Assembly (NCBI GenBank): GCA_020161695.1
Contig: JAIUOO010000003.1
Coordinates: 104,043 to 168,042, forward strand
Length of the DNA: 64,000 bases
Direction of reading: 5' to 3'
Source: Pseudomonadota bacterium
GTDB taxonomy: Bacteria; Pseudomonadota; Alphaproteobacteria; Rhizobiales; Phreatobacteraceae
Numbering within the stretch: the first letter of the stretch is position 1; every line of letters starts with the position of its first letter. The position numbers and the translations under genes were made by a program. The notes below the pieces were generated by a model. The model searched no databases, had not been told where the DNA came from, and saw only the letters and a program-made list of their open reading frames with translations. Below are positions 1-9,923 of the stretch, in pieces.

Positions 1-566
1 CCGAGCTCGCAGCCATTGGCGTCGATGAGCAGCGTGGTCGGCATGCCGAAGGCGCGCCCGGCGGCCTTCAGGTCCTGGAAGATCTTGGCGGATTGGTCGG
101 AATAGTTCGCCATGTGGCGGATGCCGGTCTCGCGCAGCCAGTTGCCGGCGCGCTCGGGGTTGCGGGTGTCGATATTGACGGCGACGATCTCGAATTTCGG
201 CCCGCCCAGCTGCTCCTGCAGCCTGTCGAGCGCCGGCATCTCGTGGCGGCACGGCGCGCACCAGGTGGCCCAGAGATTGAGCAGAACGGTCCGGCCGCGG
301 AAATCGGCGAGCGTCAGGTCGCGGCCGTTCGGCCCCTTGAAGGCGAGATTGGCGGCCAGAGCCGGCGTCTGGTTCACCTTGAAGGCGGCTACCTCGCCCC
401 GCGCCAGCGGCGCCATGGCGGCGGTTGAGGGTCGCGCGGCCATACAGGCGGCAATCCCCGCATTGCCTGCACCGCCCGAGGTCCAGTAGAAGGCCGCAAT
501 GCCTCCCAGAACTCCGGCCAGTCCGGCCGCCAGCACGATGGCTCTGGAACGCGACAAGACCTTCAC
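1..566 (-). CDS. tlpA: TlpA-type thiol:disulfide interchange protein (partial, C-terminus outside window)
   Basis: This is a membrane-anchored periplasmic thioredoxin-like protein. Members reduce disulfides in partners such as apocytochrome c or cytochrome oxidase assembly factors. The minus-strand frame opens with a GTG at 566 and an N-terminal hydrophobic anchor ([19 protein letters not shown]). The thioredoxin fold follows, with the active site WCAPC inside [18 protein letters not shown], and then the typical [11 protein letters not shown] strand and a GMPTTLLID cis-proline loop. The reading frame runs off the window at base 1, so about 188 residues are seen and the end is missing. The gene diverges from argH with only about 20 bases between the starts, an arrangement common in Hyphomicrobiales. 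A TTG at 557 is an alternative start. The family call is secure; the precise partner is inferred. Confidence 0.88.
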   Translation of the reverse strand, partial: MKVLSRSRAIVLAAGLAGVLGGIAAFYWTSGGAGNAGIAACMAARPSTAAMAPLARGEVAAFKVNQTPALAANLAFKGPNGRDLTLADFRGRTVLLNLWATWCAPCRHEMPALDRLQEQLGGPKFEIVAVNIDTRNPERAGNWLRETGIRHMANYSDQSAKIFQDLKAAGRAFGMPTTLLIDANGCEL

Positions 567-586
567 TCCACTCCGCAAGGGACGAG

Positions 587-1987
587 ATGATGACCAAGGC
601 CAACACCGCCGGCAACACGATGTGGGGCGGTCGCTATGCCTCCGGCCCCGCGGCCGTGATGGAAGACATCAACGTCTCGATCGACTTCGACAAGCGCCTG
701 TATAGGCAGGACATCGCCGGCTCGAAAGCCCATGTGGCCATGCTGGCCGCTCAAGGCATCGTGAGTTCCGATGACGAAGCCGCGATCAGCAAGGGTCTCG
801 ACAAGGTTCTGGCCGAGATCGAGGGCGGCACCTTCGTCTTCAGGCGCAATCTCGAAGACATCCACATGAACGTCGAGGCCCGCCTCGCCGAGATCATCGG
901 CGCGCCGGCCGGCCGCCTGCATACGGCCCGCTCCCGCAACGACCAGGTCGCGACCGACTTCCGCCTGTGGGTGCGCGACGCGGCAGACGGGCTCGACTCC
1001 CAGCTCAAGGACCTTCAGGTGGCGCTGGCCGAGAAGGCGCTGGCGGAGGCCGCCACCGTCATGCCCGGCTTCACCCATTTGCAGGTGGCCCAGCCGACGA
1101 CCTTCGGCCATCACCTCATGGCCTATGTCGAGATGGTCGGGCGCGACCGCGGCCGCCTCGCGGACGCCCGCAGGCGGCTGAACGAGAGCCCGCTCGGGGC
1201 GGCGGCACTCTGCGGCACCTCCTTCCCCATCGACCGGCACATGACGGCGAAAGCCCTCGGCTTCGACCGGCCGACGGCCAATTCGCTCGATTCCGTCGCC
1301 GACCGCGATTTCGTCATGGAGGTTCTCGCCACCGCGACGATCGCGGCGGTGCACCTGTCGCGCCTCGCCGAGGAGATCGTCATCTGGTGCTCCTCGCCCT
1401 TCTCCTTCGTGAAGCTGTCCGACGCCTTCTCGACAGGCTCATCGATCATGCCGCAAAAGCGCAACCCCGACGCCGCCGAACTGGTGCGCGCCAAGGTCGG
1501 CCGCATCCTCGGCGCCTTCAACGCCATCGTCGTGGTGCTGAAGGGCCTGCCGCTGACCTACCAGAAGGACATGCAGGAGGACAAAGAGCCGACCATGGAC
1601 GCGCTTACCTCGCTGTCCCTCGCCATTGCCGCGACCGCCGGCATGGTCCGCGACATGAAGGCTCAAGGCCCGACCATGAAGAAGGCGGCCGGGCAGGGCT
1701 ATTCGACCGCGACGGACCTCGCCGACTGGTGCGTCCGCGCGCTCGGCATCCCGTTCCGCGAAAGCCACCACATCGCGGCGAAGGCGGTCGGCCTCGCCTC
1801 CGAAAAGGGCCTGCCGCTGCACAAGCTGACGCTTGCCGACATGCAGTCCGTCGACAAGCGGATCACGACGGATGTGTTCTCGGTCCTGTCGGTGGCGAAG
1901 TCGGTCGCGAGCCGCGTCAGCTATGGCGGAACCGCGCCGAAGAACGTCCGTGCCCAGGCCAGGCGCTGGCTGAAGAAGCTCGGCTGA
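587..1987 (+). CDS. argH: Argininosuccinate lyase
   Basis: The enzyme splits argininosuccinate into arginine and fumarate, the last step of arginine synthesis, as a cytosolic homotetramer. The 466-residue product has the normal family length. It contains the fumarase/aspartase superfamily signature [12 protein letters not shown] (near residue 285), the [13 protein letters not shown] segment near residue 110 and the [16 protein letters not shown] block with the catalytic histidine. I chose the ATG at 587 ([10 protein letters not shown]) because AAGGGA lies just upstream and the protein then starts like its homologues. The frame stays open further upstream, but that stretch overlaps tlpA and looks non-coding. 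argG, the preceding enzyme of the pathway, lies about 0.6 kb downstream on the opposite strand. Confidence 0.97.
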   Translation: MMTKANTAGNTMWGGRYASGPAAVMEDINVSIDFDKRLYRQDIAGSKAHVAMLAAQGIVSSDDEAAISKGLDKVLAEIEGGTFVFRRNLEDIHMNVEARLAEIIGAPAGRLHTARSRNDQVATDFRLWVRDAADGLDSQLKDLQVALAEKALAEAATVMPGFTHLQVAQPTTFGHHLMAYVEMVGRDRGRLADARRRLNESPLGAAALCGTSFPIDRHMTAKALGFDRPTANSLDSVADRDFVMEVLATATIAAVHLSRLAEEIVIWCSSPFSFVKLSDAFSTGSSIMPQKRNPDAAELVRAKVGRILGAFNAIVVVLKGLPLTYQKDMQEDKEPTMDALTSLSLAIAATAGMVRDMKAQGPTMKKAAGQGYSTATDLADWCVRALGIPFRESHHIAAKAVGLASEKGLPLHKLTLADMQSVDKRITTDVFSVLSVAKSVASRVSYGGTAPKNVRAQARRWLKKLG

Positions 1988-2105
1988 CAGCCGGGGCGCT
2001 TTCACGGAAGAAAAAGCGCCCCGTCTTCGAACCTTTCCGGATGTCGCCGCTACCCATGATCACTCCGCAGCACATCGCTGCAGAGGCGAAACCGGGGAGG
2101 CGGCC

Positions 2106-2375
2106 ATGTTTGCAATCATCGACATTCGAAAGTCGGCTCTCACGTTCCTGGCTGCCGCAGCTTTGTCGACCCTTGCCGGCATCGCCTCCTCGGTCGTCGC
2201 CTCGCCGCTCGCCGCCTCCGCCCACCTCGCCGCCCCGGCTATCGCCCAGCAGTCCGAGCACGGCGCCCATGCCGAAACCGGCCGCAGCGCCCATCGCCTG
2301 ACCCGCCCCGCCAACCGCTTCAACGGTTTCGTCGGCGATATCGGCGGCCAGACCGGCCCGGCCGCCGCCCGCTGA
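2106..2375 (+). CDS. Small exported protein of unknown function
   Basis: An 89-residue product is preceded by a strong ribosome-binding site (GGGGAGG, 8 bases before the ATG). The N-terminus looks like a signal peptide: RKSALTFLAAAALSTLAG is followed by an Ala/Ser-rich stretch ending near AIAQQ, after which a His/Ala-rich mature part of about 40 residues remains. No cysteine follows the signal, so it is not an obvious lipoprotein. In many relatives a small lipoprotein gene sits at this place after argH; whether this is a diverged version cannot be told by eye. I recognise no domain. The good RBS and signal peptide argue that it is real. Confidence 0.5.
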   Translation: MFAIIDIRKSALTFLAAAALSTLAGIASSVVASPLAASAHLAAPAIAQQSEHGAHAETGRSAHRLTRPANRFNGFVGDIGGQTGPAAAR

Positions 2376-2392
2376 TCCCCGACACCACGCAT

Positions 2393-2417
2393 GAAAAAGG
2401 CCGGGTCGCCCCGGCCT
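2393..2417 (-). terminator. Intrinsic terminator downstream of argG
   Basis: A perfect 8-bp stem (AGGCCGGG / CCCGGCCT, 2398-2405 and 2410-2417) closes a 4-base loop. On the minus strand it is followed by TTTTT (2397-2393). It lies about 130 bases past the argG stop, with the REP-like element between them. Confidence 0.6.
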
Positions 2418-2442
2418 CGTGACAGTCGCAACAGCCTCATCG

Positions 2443-2532
2443 CGTCATGGCCGGGCTTGTCCCGGCCATCCACGACTTGAACGCGACACCCGCGGAATGA
2501 CGTGGATGCCCGGCACGAGGCCGGGCATGACG
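2443..2532. repeat. REP-like double-hairpin intergenic repeat
   Basis: Two GC-rich hairpins stand head to head: ATGGCCGGG-cttgt-CCCGGCCAT (2447-2469) and ATGCCCGG-cacgagg-CCGGGCAT (2506-2528). The halves also pair with each other through CCACG/CGTGG and through the outer CGTCATG/CATGACG, so the whole 90 bases form one large palindrome. Sequences built on 'tggccgggc-ttgt-cccggcca' are a common intergenic repeat type in Rhizobiales genomes (general knowledge). It sits between the convergent argH-side gene and argG. Confidence 0.7.
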
Positions 2533-2547
2533 ATCTGCAAGAGCCGC

Positions 2548-3783
2548 CTACAATCCCAGCTTCTTGTTCCGCTGGGCGAGGGTGCGCAGGCGCAGCGCGT
2601 TCAGCTTGATGAAGCCCTCGGCGTCGCGATGGTCATAGGCGACGGCGCCCTCCTCGAAGGTCACCAGTTCCTTGTCGTAGAGCGAATAGGGGCTCTCGCG
2701 GCCGACGACGATGACATTGCCCTTGTAGAGCTTCAGCCGGACCGTGCCGGTGACGAACTGCTGCGAGCGGTCGATCAGGGCCTGCAGCATCTCGCGCTCG
2801 GGCGAGAACCAGAAGCCGTTATAGATGAGCTCGGCATATTTCGGCATGAGCTCGTCCTTCAGATGCGCCGCGCCGCGGTCGAGCGTGATGCTCTCGATGG
2901 CGCGATGGGCGAAGTAGAGGATCGTGCCGCCGGGCGTCTCGTACATGCCGCGCGACTTCATGCCGACGAAGCGGTTCTCGACGAGGTCGAGGCGGCCGAT
3001 GCCGTTGATCTTGCCGAGTTCGTTGAGCCTGGTGAGGATCGTCGCCGGCGACAGCGCCTTGCCGTCGATGCCGACCGCGTCGCCTTCCTTGAAGTCGATG
3101 GTGATGTAGGTCGGCTTGTCGGGCGCCGTCTCCGGGCCGTCGGTGCGCGAATAGACGTAGTCCGGCACTTCCTGGTTCGGGTCTTCCAGCACCATGCCCT
3201 CGGACGAGGCGTGGAGGAGGTTGGCATCGACCGAGAACGGCGCTTCGCCGCGCTTGTTCTTGGCGATCGGAATCTGGTGCTGTTCGGCGAATTCGATCAG
3301 CTTGGTGCGGCTGGAAAGATCCCATTCGCGCCACGGGGCGATGACGGTCACGTCCGGCTTCAGCGCGTAATAGGTCAGTTCGAAGCGGACCTGGTCGTTG
3401 CCCTTGCCGGTGGCGCCATGAGAGACGGCGTCGGCGCCGACGGCCTCGGCGATCTCGATCTGGCGCTTGGCGATCAGCGGGCGGGCGATGGAGGTGCCGA
3501 GGAGGTAGAGGCCCTCGTACATCGCGTTGGCGCGGAACATCGGGAAGACGTAGTCCTTCACGAAGGTCTCGCGCAGGTCGTCCATGAAGATGTTTTCCGG
3601 CTTGATGCCGAGCAGCAGCGCCTTGTCGCGCGCCGGCCCCAGCTCCTCGCCCTGGCCGAGATCGGCGGTGAAGGTCACCACCTCGCAGCCATAGGTGGTC
3701 TGCAGCCACTTGAGGATGATGGAGGTGTCGAGACCGCCGGAATAGGCGAGGACGACTTTCTTGACGGACTTCTGGGCGGCCAT
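2548..3783 (-). CDS. argG: Argininosuccinate synthase
   Basis: The enzyme joins citrulline and aspartate with ATP to give argininosuccinate. The 411-residue product has normal length. The ATP-pyrophosphatase P-loop AYSGGLDTS lies near the N-terminus (about residue 13), and the citrulline/aspartate binding blocks [15 protein letters not shown] and [18 protein letters not shown] are intact. I chose the ATG at 3783 ([17 protein letters not shown]) because homologues begin there. The open frame reaches 3846, but the extra 21 residues look non-coding. The gene stands alone, with the REP-like element and a terminator downstream. Confidence 0.97.
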   Translation of the reverse strand: MAAQKSVKKVVLAYSGGLDTSIILKWLQTTYGCEVVTFTADLGQGEELGPARDKALLLGIKPENIFMDDLRETFVKDYVFPMFRANAMYEGLYLLGTSIARPLIAKRQIEIAEAVGADAVSHGATGKGNDQVRFELTYYALKPDVTVIAPWREWDLSSRTKLIEFAEQHQIPIAKNKRGEAPFSVDANLLHASSEGMVLEDPNQEVPDYVYSRTDGPETAPDKPTYITIDFKEGDAVGIDGKALSPATILTRLNELGKINGIGRLDLVENRFVGMKSRGMYETPGGTILYFAHRAIESITLDRGAAHLKDELMPKYAELIYNGFWFSPEREMLQALIDRSQQFVTGTVRLKLYKGNVIVVGRESPYSLYDKELVTFEEGAVAYDHRDAEGFIKLNALRLRTLAQRNKKLGL

Positions 3784-3877
3784 GGGTCTGATCCAGCGGA
3801 AACGATATTGCGCCGCCGACTTAAAGAAGCGGCGGGCAAGTGGCAAGCGAGGCAGGTCAAACGCCGGCGGCCGCCGG

Positions 3878-4624
3878 TCAGCCCTGCCGGCCGAAAAGGG
3901 CGCGCAGCGGCTCGCCGATCCGGGCGAGGCGCTCGGCGATCACGGTTTCGCTCGCGGCCCCCGGCCGGCGGATGAGCCAGTGATGGGCGGCAGCGACGAT
4001 GAGGAGGGTAGCAAGGATCGCCAGCAGCGTGTCGGAGAGGAAATGCCCGCCAAAGGCGATCCTCAACCCCGAAATGACCACCGTATAGACCGCGACAGCC
4101 GCTAGCGCGGCGGGACGGGCGGCCGGCGGTGCCAGCAGGGCGGGAGCCGCCAGCCAGGCGGCGCCCGAGGCTTCGCCCGAGATGAACGAGCAGTTGGTCC
4201 GGCAGGTCATGCCGTCGCCGGGACGCCACCACGGGGTGAAGGTGCCGGGACCGCCGAATTCGGTGACATGGACCGGACGGCCGCGCTCCCATTGCTCCTT
4301 GAGGATGCCGTTCACCAGGATCACCGGCGCGGCCATGACGGTCAGGAACAGGAACAGCGCCGCGCGCGCGCGCATGAACTGGCGCGTCGCCGGAAAGGCG
4401 ATGTGCTGGATCAGCGAGACCATGGCCGCGATGCCGAGCGCGATGGTCGGCCACATGCTCACCCGCCGGAGGAAGGCGGCCCAGCCGTGGGAAGTCAGCC
4501 AGAAGCCCTCGCCCTCGCGCCAGAACCAGCGCGTGGCGGCAAGGTCGAGCTCCGGCCAGACCGCGAGAGCGAGGCTCGCCGCGGCGAGCGCCCCGATGGC
4601 GAGATAGAACAGGCGGCGGGTCAA
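3878..4624 (-). CDS. PAP2-family membrane phosphatase (LpxE-like)
   Basis: This is an integral inner-membrane acid phosphatase that removes phosphate from lipid-type substrates on the periplasmic face. The 248-residue product has five or six hydrophobic segments and the three PAP2 motifs: KEQWERGRP (motif 1, KxxxxxxRP), [10 protein letters not shown] (motif 2) and [11 protein letters not shown] (motif 3, with the catalytic His and Asp). Motif 2 reads SGEA in place of the usual PSGH, as in the lipid A 1-phosphatase/LpxE-like branch, so lipid A or another lipid phosphate is the likely substrate. That part is inference. It is 13 bases downstream of yciB on the same strand and probably co-transcribed with it. 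Confidence 0.82.
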   Translation of the reverse strand: MTRRLFYLAIGALAAASLALAVWPELDLAATRWFWREGEGFWLTSHGWAAFLRRVSMWPTIALGIAAMVSLIQHIAFPATRQFMRARAALFLFLTVMAAPVILVNGILKEQWERGRPVHVTEFGGPGTFTPWWRPGDGMTCRTNCSFISGEASGAAWLAAPALLAPPAARPAALAAVAVYTVVISGLRIAFGGHFLSDTLLAILATLLIVAAAHHWLIRRPGAASETVIAERLARIGEPLRALFGRQG

Positions 4625-4637
4625 GACGGGCGGCCGC

Positions 4638-5249
4638 TCATGAGGTCTTGCCGTCCTCGGCGCTGGCGTCGTGCCGGAGGATCAGCGGCATCTGGGCGAG
4701 CGCGAAGGCCATGGTCAGCGGCATGATGCCCCAGACCTTGAAGGCGACCCAGAAATCGGTCGTCTGCGTGCGCCAGACGATCTCGTTGAGCGCCGCCAGC
4801 ACGAAGAAGAAGAAGGCCCAGCGCCAGGTCAGCTGCCGCCAGCCCTCGTCGGTGAGGTCGAAGACCGAATCCAGCACCAGCTTGAGCACGTTGCGGCCGG
4901 TGGCGGCCGCCCAGACCAGCACCGCGCCGAACAGCGTGTTGACGATGGTCGGCTTCAGCTTGATGAACAGCTCGTCGTGCAGCACCAGCGTCAGGCCGCC
5001 GAAGATGGTCACGACCACGGCGGAGACCAGCGGCATCACCGGAAGCTTGCGCACCAGCGTCCAGGTCACGACGAGCGAAACCAGCACGGCGGCAATGAAG
5101 ATGCCGGTCGCCAGGAACAGGCGCTGCGTCGCATCGACGCCGAACCAGCGGTCGCCGTAGGAATTGGTCAGGAAGAAGATGACCAGCGGCCCCATCTCCA
5201 GCGCCAGCTTGGCGAGCGGCGGCAGGTGCCTCTTTTCGGTATGCGTCAT
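4638..5249 (-). CDS. yciB: Septation protein A / inner membrane-spanning protein YciB
   Basis: YciB (IspZ/IspA) proteins are small polytopic inner-membrane proteins linked to cell-envelope synthesis and septation. The 203-residue product has five to six hydrophobic helices. The family blocks are visible: LALEMGPLVIFFLTNSYGDR, PTIVNTLFGAVLVW, GWRQLTWRWAFFFFVLAALNEIVW and the tail FWVAFKVWGIMPLT. The ATG at 5249 has AGAGG at good spacing. Another ATG at 5264 adds five residues (MAQRL) but has no clear ribosome-binding site. Confidence 0.93.
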   Translation of the reverse strand: MTHTEKRHLPPLAKLALEMGPLVIFFLTNSYGDRWFGVDATQRLFLATGIFIAAVLVSLVVTWTLVRKLPVMPLVSAVVVTIFGGLTLVLHDELFIKLKPTIVNTLFGAVLVWAAATGRNVLKLVLDSVFDLTDEGWRQLTWRWAFFFFVLAALNEIVWRTQTTDFWVAFKVWGIMPLTMAFALAQMPLILRHDASAEDGKTS

Positions 5250-5362
5250 GAGCCTCTGAGCCATGGACAATTCGCCGCAGGAGTTTAGCTTGCGCGCGTC
5301 TTCATGACCACCGCGCAGCGGTTCTGGCAACCGCGCGTCCTGTCGCACCGGAGCCTTGCCCC

Positions 5363-6061
5363 TTGTCCTTCGTCTTCGAGCCCGCCGCCCGCCCCGCCCT
5401 GCCCGTCGTCGGCACGGACAAGCTGTTCCCCGTGCGCCGCGTCTATTGCGTCGGCCGCAACTACGCGGCGCATGCGCGCGAGATGGGCGGCGACCCGACC
5501 CGCGAGCCGCCGTTCTTCTTCAACAAGACCGCCGACGCGCTGCAGCCGGTGCCGCATGGCAAGACGGTCGACCACCCCTACCCGACCAAGACCTCGAACT
5601 ACCATTTCGAGCTGGAAATGGTCGTCGCGCTCTCCGGCGGCGGCAAGGACATTCCGGTCGAGAAGGCGCTGGATTGCGTGTTCGGCTATGCGGTCGGTCT
5701 CGACATGACCCGCCGCGACCTGCAGGACGAGGCCAAGGCGCTGAAGCGCCCGTGGGAGCTCGGCAAGTCCGCCGACTTCTCCGGTCCGGTCGGCCCGATC
5801 TATCCGGCCAGCCAGGTCGGCCACAAGCTGAAGGGCCCGATCTCGCTGACCGTCGACGGCGTCGTGAAGCAGAAGGCCGATCTCGCCGACATGATCTGGT
5901 CGGTGGCCGAGCAGATTTCCTTCCTGTCGACCTATTTCGAGGTCTGCCCGGGCGACGTGATCTTCTCCGGAACGCCGGACGGCGTCGGCGCGGTGACGCG
6001 CGGCCAGACCATGGTCGCGGCCGTGGACGGCCTCGGCGAGATCAGCCTGAAGGTCGTCTGA
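5363..6061 (+). CDS. Fumarylacetoacetate hydrolase family protein
   Basis: FAH-fold enzymes use a divalent metal to hydrolyse or decarboxylate beta-diketo or oxo acids. The 232-residue, single-domain product shows the family core: VYCVGRNYAAHAREMG, then SNYHFELEMVVAL (the E-x-E metal ligands), DMTRRDLQ and FSGTPDGVGAV. The frame has no ATG at the right place. Translation most likely begins at the TTG at 5363 (MSFVFEPAARPAL), which matches the usual beginning of this subfamily. The close family includes fumarylpyruvate hydrolases, but the substrate cannot be fixed from sequence. The gene diverges from yciB. Confidence 0.9.
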   Translation: MSFVFEPAARPALPVVGTDKLFPVRRVYCVGRNYAAHAREMGGDPTREPPFFFNKTADALQPVPHGKTVDHPYPTKTSNYHFELEMVVALSGGGKDIPVEKALDCVFGYAVGLDMTRRDLQDEAKALKRPWELGKSADFSGPVGPIYPASQVGHKLKGPISLTVDGVVKQKADLADMIWSVAEQISFLSTYFEVCPGDVIFSGTPDGVGAVTRGQTMVAAVDGLGEISLKVV

Positions 6062-6123
6062 CCGGAGCGCAATGCCCTTGAGACGAACGAGCGCGGGTGC
6101 CGACGGCATCCGCGCTTTTCGTT

Positions 6124-6672
6124 TCAGCCGGCCACGGGCGGACGCGGCAGCTTCCGCCCGAGGAGATCGAGAAGGCCCTGCCAGTCGGCATCCGCCATGC
6201 CGCGCCGCGCCAGCGTGATCGCTTCCAGCTTGCCGATGAAGATGAACGCGTGATCGGCGGTCACGACGGCATTCTTGACGCCACTCCAGGCGAAGCGCCC
6301 GCTCCAGGCATCGACCGCCCAGGACAGCCCGTCCTCGTCCACCGTGCCCTCGACGCGCTTATCGGCCGCGGCATAGCGCGAATAGACCCACCGCCCGACG
6401 ACTCGGTCGAAGAACAGATCGACGGCGAGGATGAAGACGAGCAGGCCGATCAGCCACTTCGCGACGTCCCAGTTGAGGTAGGCCGCGAACGGCCGCGCGA
6501 AACCGCCAAGCCACCAGAGCGTGCAGAAGAAGATCGCGGCGAGGAACGGGTAGCGCAGCCAGCGCCCATGGCGCCCGAACGGCCCAAGCAGGCGCCGCGC
6601 CTTCATCAGCGCGCAGTAATCCGCGAAAGTGCTGTCATAGGCGAAGCGGTACAGCGGTTCCGGTCCCCTCAT
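6124..6672 (-). CDS. YcxB-like membrane protein
   Basis: A 182-residue protein with two closely spaced hydrophobic helices (roughly residues 40-90: YPFLAAIFFCTLWWLGGF and WLIGLLVFILAVDLFF). A soluble C-terminal half follows (VEGTVDEDGLSWAVDAWSGRFAWSGVK...HAFIFIGKLEAITLARR), which resembles the YcxB-like domain, a PH-like fold of unknown function found after two membrane helices. The ATG at 6672 has ACGAGGG just upstream. The gene follows infB on the same strand, with a terminator between them, so it probably has its own promoter. Confidence 0.65.
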   Translation of the reverse strand: MRGPEPLYRFAYDSTFADYCALMKARRLLGPFGRHGRWLRYPFLAAIFFCTLWWLGGFARPFAAYLNWDVAKWLIGLLVFILAVDLFFDRVVGRWVYSRYAAADKRVEGTVDEDGLSWAVDAWSGRFAWSGVKNAVVTADHAFIFIGKLEAITLARRGMADADWQGLLDLLGRKLPRPPVAG

Positions 6673-6713
6673 GCCCTCGTCCGGTCGATGATGCCACCCG
6701 ATACCGCGCAAAG

Positions 6714-6736
6714 AAAAGGCGGCCATGCGGCCGCCC
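6714..6736 (-). terminator. Intrinsic terminator after infB
   Basis: On the minus strand a 7-bp stem (GGCGGCC/GGCCGCC, 6718-6724 with 6729-6735, 4-base loop) is followed by TTTT and CTTT. It lies about 30 bases beyond the infB stop and closes the rimP-nusA-ylxR-infB operon. Confidence 0.8.
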
Positions 6737-6767
6737 GTTCCGTTGTCCTGGCGCTGGAAGGAGACCC

Positions 6768-9700
6768 TTACAGCGAGCGCTTGATCTCCTCGACCCGGTA
6801 GCACTCGATGACATCGCCGGCGCGCATGTCCTGGTAGCTCTCGAAGGCCATACCGCATTCCTGGCCGACCTGAACTTCCTTGACCTCGTCCTTGAAGCGC
6901 TTGAGCGTCGAAAGCTTGCCCTCGTGGACCACGACGCTGTCGCGGATGAGGCGCACATTGGCGCCGCGCTCCACGCGGCCATCGGTGACACGGCAGCCCG
7001 CCACCTTGCCGACCTTGGTGATGTTGAACACCTCCAGGATCTCGGCATTGCCCAGCATGGTCTCGCGCAGTTCGGGCGCGAGCAGGCCGGACATGGCGGC
7101 TTTGATGTCGTCCACCAGGTCGTAGATGATGTTGTAGTAGCGGATCTCGATATCTGCCTGCTCGGCCGCCGCACGCGCTTCCTTGTGGGCGCGCGTGTTG
7201 AAGCCGATGACCACCGCGCCCGACGTCTGGGCAAGGCCCACGTCGCTCTCGGTGATGCCGCCGACACCCGACAGGATGACGCGTGCCGCGACCTCGTCGT
7301 TGCCGAGCTTGCCGAGCGCACCGACGATGGCTTCCACCGAACCCTGCACGTCGCCCTTGATGATCAGCGGGAATTCCTTCTTGCCCGCGCCGGCCTTGAG
7401 CTGGCTCATCATGTCGGCGAGCGAGGAACGGCCGGCACCCAGACGGGCGGCAGCCTTCTCGCGCTTGAGGTTCTGGCGGTAGTCGGTGATCTCGCGGGCG
7501 CGCGCCTCGGACTCGACCACCGCGACGCGGTCGCCGGCCTCGGGCGTGCCGTTGAAGCCGAGCACCTCGACCGGCACGGAAGGTCCGGCGTGATCGAGCG
7601 TCTCGCCCTTGTCGGACACGAGCGCACGCACACGACCCCACTCGGCGCCGGCCACGACGATGTCGCCGGGATGCATGGTGCCGCGCTGGATGAGCACGGT
7701 GGCGACCGGACCGCGGCCGCGGTCCAGCTTGGCCTCGATGACCGTGCCTTCCGCGAAGCGGTTCGGGTTGGCCTTCAGTTCGAGAACCTCGGCCTGCAGC
7801 TGGATCAGCTCCAGCAGCTTGTCCAGGTTTTCGCCGGTCTTGGCCGACAGCTCGACCTCGATGACGTCGCCGCCGAGGCTTTCCACCTGCACCTCGTACT
7901 GGAGCAGGTCGGTCTTGACCTTCTCGGGACGCGCGTCGGGCAGGTCGATCTTGTTGATCGCCACGATCATCGGGACCTTGGCGGCCTTGGCGTGATTGAT
8001 GGCCTCGACCGTCTGCGGCATGACCGAGTCGTTCGCCGCCACCACCAGCACGACGATGTCCGTCACCTTGGCGCCGCGGGCGCGCATGGCGGTGAACGCG
8101 GCGTGGCCGGGCGTGTCGATGAAGGTGATGAGGCCGCCGAGCGGCGACGTCACCTGATAGGCGCCGATATGCTGGGTGATGCCGCCGGCCTCGCCCGAGA
8201 CCACGTTGGTCTTGCGCAGGGCGTCGAGCAGCGAGGTCTTGCCGTGGTCGACGTGGCCCATAATGGTCACGACCGGCGCACGCGGCTCCAGCATCTCCTC
8301 CGGATCGGGCAGGTCGAACAGGCCTTCCTCGACGTCGGATTCGGCGACGCGGCGAACCGTGTGACCGAGTTCCTCGGCGATCAGCTGGGCGGTGTCGGCA
8401 TCGATCACGTCGGTGATCTTGTGCATCGCGCCCTGCTTCATGAGCATGCGGATGATGTCGACCGCGCGCTCCGACATGCGGTTGGCGAGATCCGCGATGG
8501 TGATCGTCTCGGGGATCGTCACCTCGCGCATGATCTTTTCTTTCTGCTCCGTCTGGCGACGGCCGGTCATGCGCTGCACGCGGCGGCGGAACGAGGCCTC
8601 CGAACGCATGCGGTCGGAGGAATCCTCCAGCGCATTGGTCAGCGTCAGACGGGTGCGGCTCGGTGCGTCCGCTGCCGGGCGCTCGGGCCGGGTCGCGGGC
8701 GTGGGTGCCTTGCCGCCGGGGCCGCGGCGAACGCCGCGCGGGCCGTCATCCTCGTCGCCGCCCGGGCGCGGGCGGCCGGCCGACGGCGGACCCGAACGCA
8801 TCGGGCCGGCGCCTTCCGGACGGGTCGGGATGGCGCTGGCGGCAGCGCCGGCACCTGCGCCGAACGGGCGCGGCGGGCGCGGACCGTCGAGGCGCGGCGG
8901 ACGACCGTCGCGGGCGCCGAAGCCACCCTCGCGGGGCGGACGGTCACCGAACGGGCGGTCGCCCGGCGGACGCGGCGGACGGTCGCCGTAGGGGCGGTCG
9001 CCCTGCGGACGCGGCGGACGATCACCATAGGGGCGGTCGCCGGGAGGACGGTCGCCGCGCGGGCCACCGAAGCCGCCCTCGCGAGGCGGACGGTCGCCGA
9101 AGGGACGGTCACCACGCGGCGGGCGATCGCCGAACGGGCGGTCTCCCTGCGGGCGGTCGCCGCGCGGGCCACCGAAACCGCCCTCACGGGGCGGACGGTC
9201 GCCGAACGGACGATCGGAACGCGGCGGACGGTCGCCGAAGGAGCGGGCTTCGCGCGGCTGGGCCTGGGCCTCGGCCGGCTGGCGGGGCTCCGCCTCGGCG
9301 GGCGTGTCCTGGCGCGGGGCGCGGCCGATATCGTCGAGGCTGCGCGGGCGGTTGTCGTCGCCGAACCGGCGGCGGGCTTCCCACTCCGAGCGGCGGCGGG
9401 CTTCCTCGTCGCGACGATGGCGATCGTCTTCCTCGCGCTGGCGGCGCTCCTGCTCGGAGCGCTCGGCGGCGCGGCGGGAGTCCTCCTCGGCGCGGCGGCG
9501 GGATTCCACCTCGGCGACCTTGCGCTCCTCGGCTTCGCGGGTGCGCGCCTCGGCCAGCACGCGATCGCGCGCCTCGCGCTCGTCTTCCGACAGCGTCCTG
9601 AGGATCATGCCGGGAGCCGGCGCCTTCGGGGCAGCTGGAGCCGCAGCCGGTGCAGCGGGGCGCGGCTTCTCCGCCGCCGGCGGCGGCGCGGCCGGCGCTG

Positions 9701-9884
9701 CGGGGCGCTGGGGGGCGAAGGAGCGCGGCTTCGCCGAGACCTTCTCCACCACCACCGTCTTGGTGCGGCCGTGGCTGAAGCTCTGACGAACCATGCTGTG
9801 CTCGGGTCCGGCCGGCTTCTTCAGGCTGAGGGTCTTGCCCGTCAGGCTGATCGTCTTGTCGCCGGGGGTCTTCTCATCGGTCAT
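6768..9884 (-). CDS. infB: Translation initiation factor IF-2
   Basis: IF-2 is the GTPase that places initiator fMet-tRNA on the 30S subunit and promotes subunit joining. The 1038-residue product is long for the family. Residues 1-450 form a disordered Ala/Pro/Arg-rich region with a charged helical stretch (about 115-170) and a Gly-Asp-Arg-Pro repeat block (about 210-340). The IF2_N-like module ([19 protein letters not shown]) lies near 455. The G domain has G1 GHVDHGKTS near 540, DTPGHAAF (G3) and NKID (G4), followed by domains II-IV. The start [14 protein letters not shown] and the early KTLSLKKP motif are typical of alphaproteobacterial IF-2. It is the last gene of the rimP operon. Confidence 0.98.
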   Translation of the reverse strand: MTDEKTPGDKTISLTGKTLSLKKPAGPEHSMVRQSFSHGRTKTVVVEKVSAKPRSFAPQRPAAPAAPPPAAEKPRPAAPAAAPAAPKAPAPGMILRTLSEDEREARDRVLAEARTREAEERKVAEVESRRRAEEDSRRAAERSEQERRQREEDDRHRRDEEARRRSEWEARRRFGDDNRPRSLDDIGRAPRQDTPAEAEPRQPAEAQAQPREARSFGDRPPRSDRPFGDRPPREGGFGGPRGDRPQGDRPFGDRPPRGDRPFGDRPPREGGFGGPRGDRPPGDRPYGDRPPRPQGDRPYGDRPPRPPGDRPFGDRPPREGGFGARDGRPPRLDGPRPPRPFGAGAGAAASAIPTRPEGAGPMRSGPPSAGRPRPGGDEDDGPRGVRRGPGGKAPTPATRPERPAADAPSRTRLTLTNALEDSSDRMRSEASFRRRVQRMTGRRQTEQKEKIMREVTIPETITIADLANRMSERAVDIIRMLMKQGAMHKITDVIDADTAQLIAEELGHTVRRVAESDVEEGLFDLPDPEEMLEPRAPVVTIMGHVDHGKTSLLDALRKTNVVSGEAGGITQHIGAYQVTSPLGGLITFIDTPGHAAFTAMRARGAKVTDIVVLVVAANDSVMPQTVEAINHAKAAKVPMIVAINKIDLPDARPEKVKTDLLQYEVQVESLGGDVIEVELSAKTGENLDKLLELIQLQAEVLELKANPNRFAEGTVIEAKLDRGRGPVATVLIQRGTMHPGDIVVAGAEWGRVRALVSDKGETLDHAGPSVPVEVLGFNGTPEAGDRVAVVESEARAREITDYRQNLKREKAAARLGAGRSSLADMMSQLKAGAGKKEFPLIIKGDVQGSVEAIVGALGKLGNDEVAARVILSGVGGITESDVGLAQTSGAVVIGFNTRAHKEARAAAEQADIEIRYYNIIYDLVDDIKAAMSGLLAPELRETMLGNAEILEVFNITKVGKVAGCRVTDGRVERGANVRLIRDSVVVHEGKLSTLKRFKDEVKEVQVGQECGMAFESYQDMRAGDVIECYRVEEIKRSL
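8870..9245 (-). repeat. Tandem DRPxGDRPPR-type coding repeats in infB
   Basis: About 125 residues of IF-2 consist of degenerate copies of [11 protein letters not shown], alternating with [13 protein letters not shown]. At the DNA level the period is roughly 24-33 bases, with near-identical copies of the complement of 'gacggtcgccgaacgggcgg'. The unit is disordered and Arg-rich like RGG boxes. Near-identical repeats of this kind expand and contract by slippage or recombination, so copy number probably varies between strains. Confidence 0.85.
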
Positions 9885-9923
9885 ACGGTCTGGTCCTGCG
9901 CCTATCGGCTGGTCCTTGGGAAT

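Noticed and set aside
2419..3975. Open frame of 518 codons on the plus strand
   Set aside because: Antisense to argG and preceded by the REP-like element; no protein-like features.
8870..9245. CRISPR array
   Set aside because: Regular repeats are present, but they are in-frame coding repeats of infB without unique spacers of constant length.
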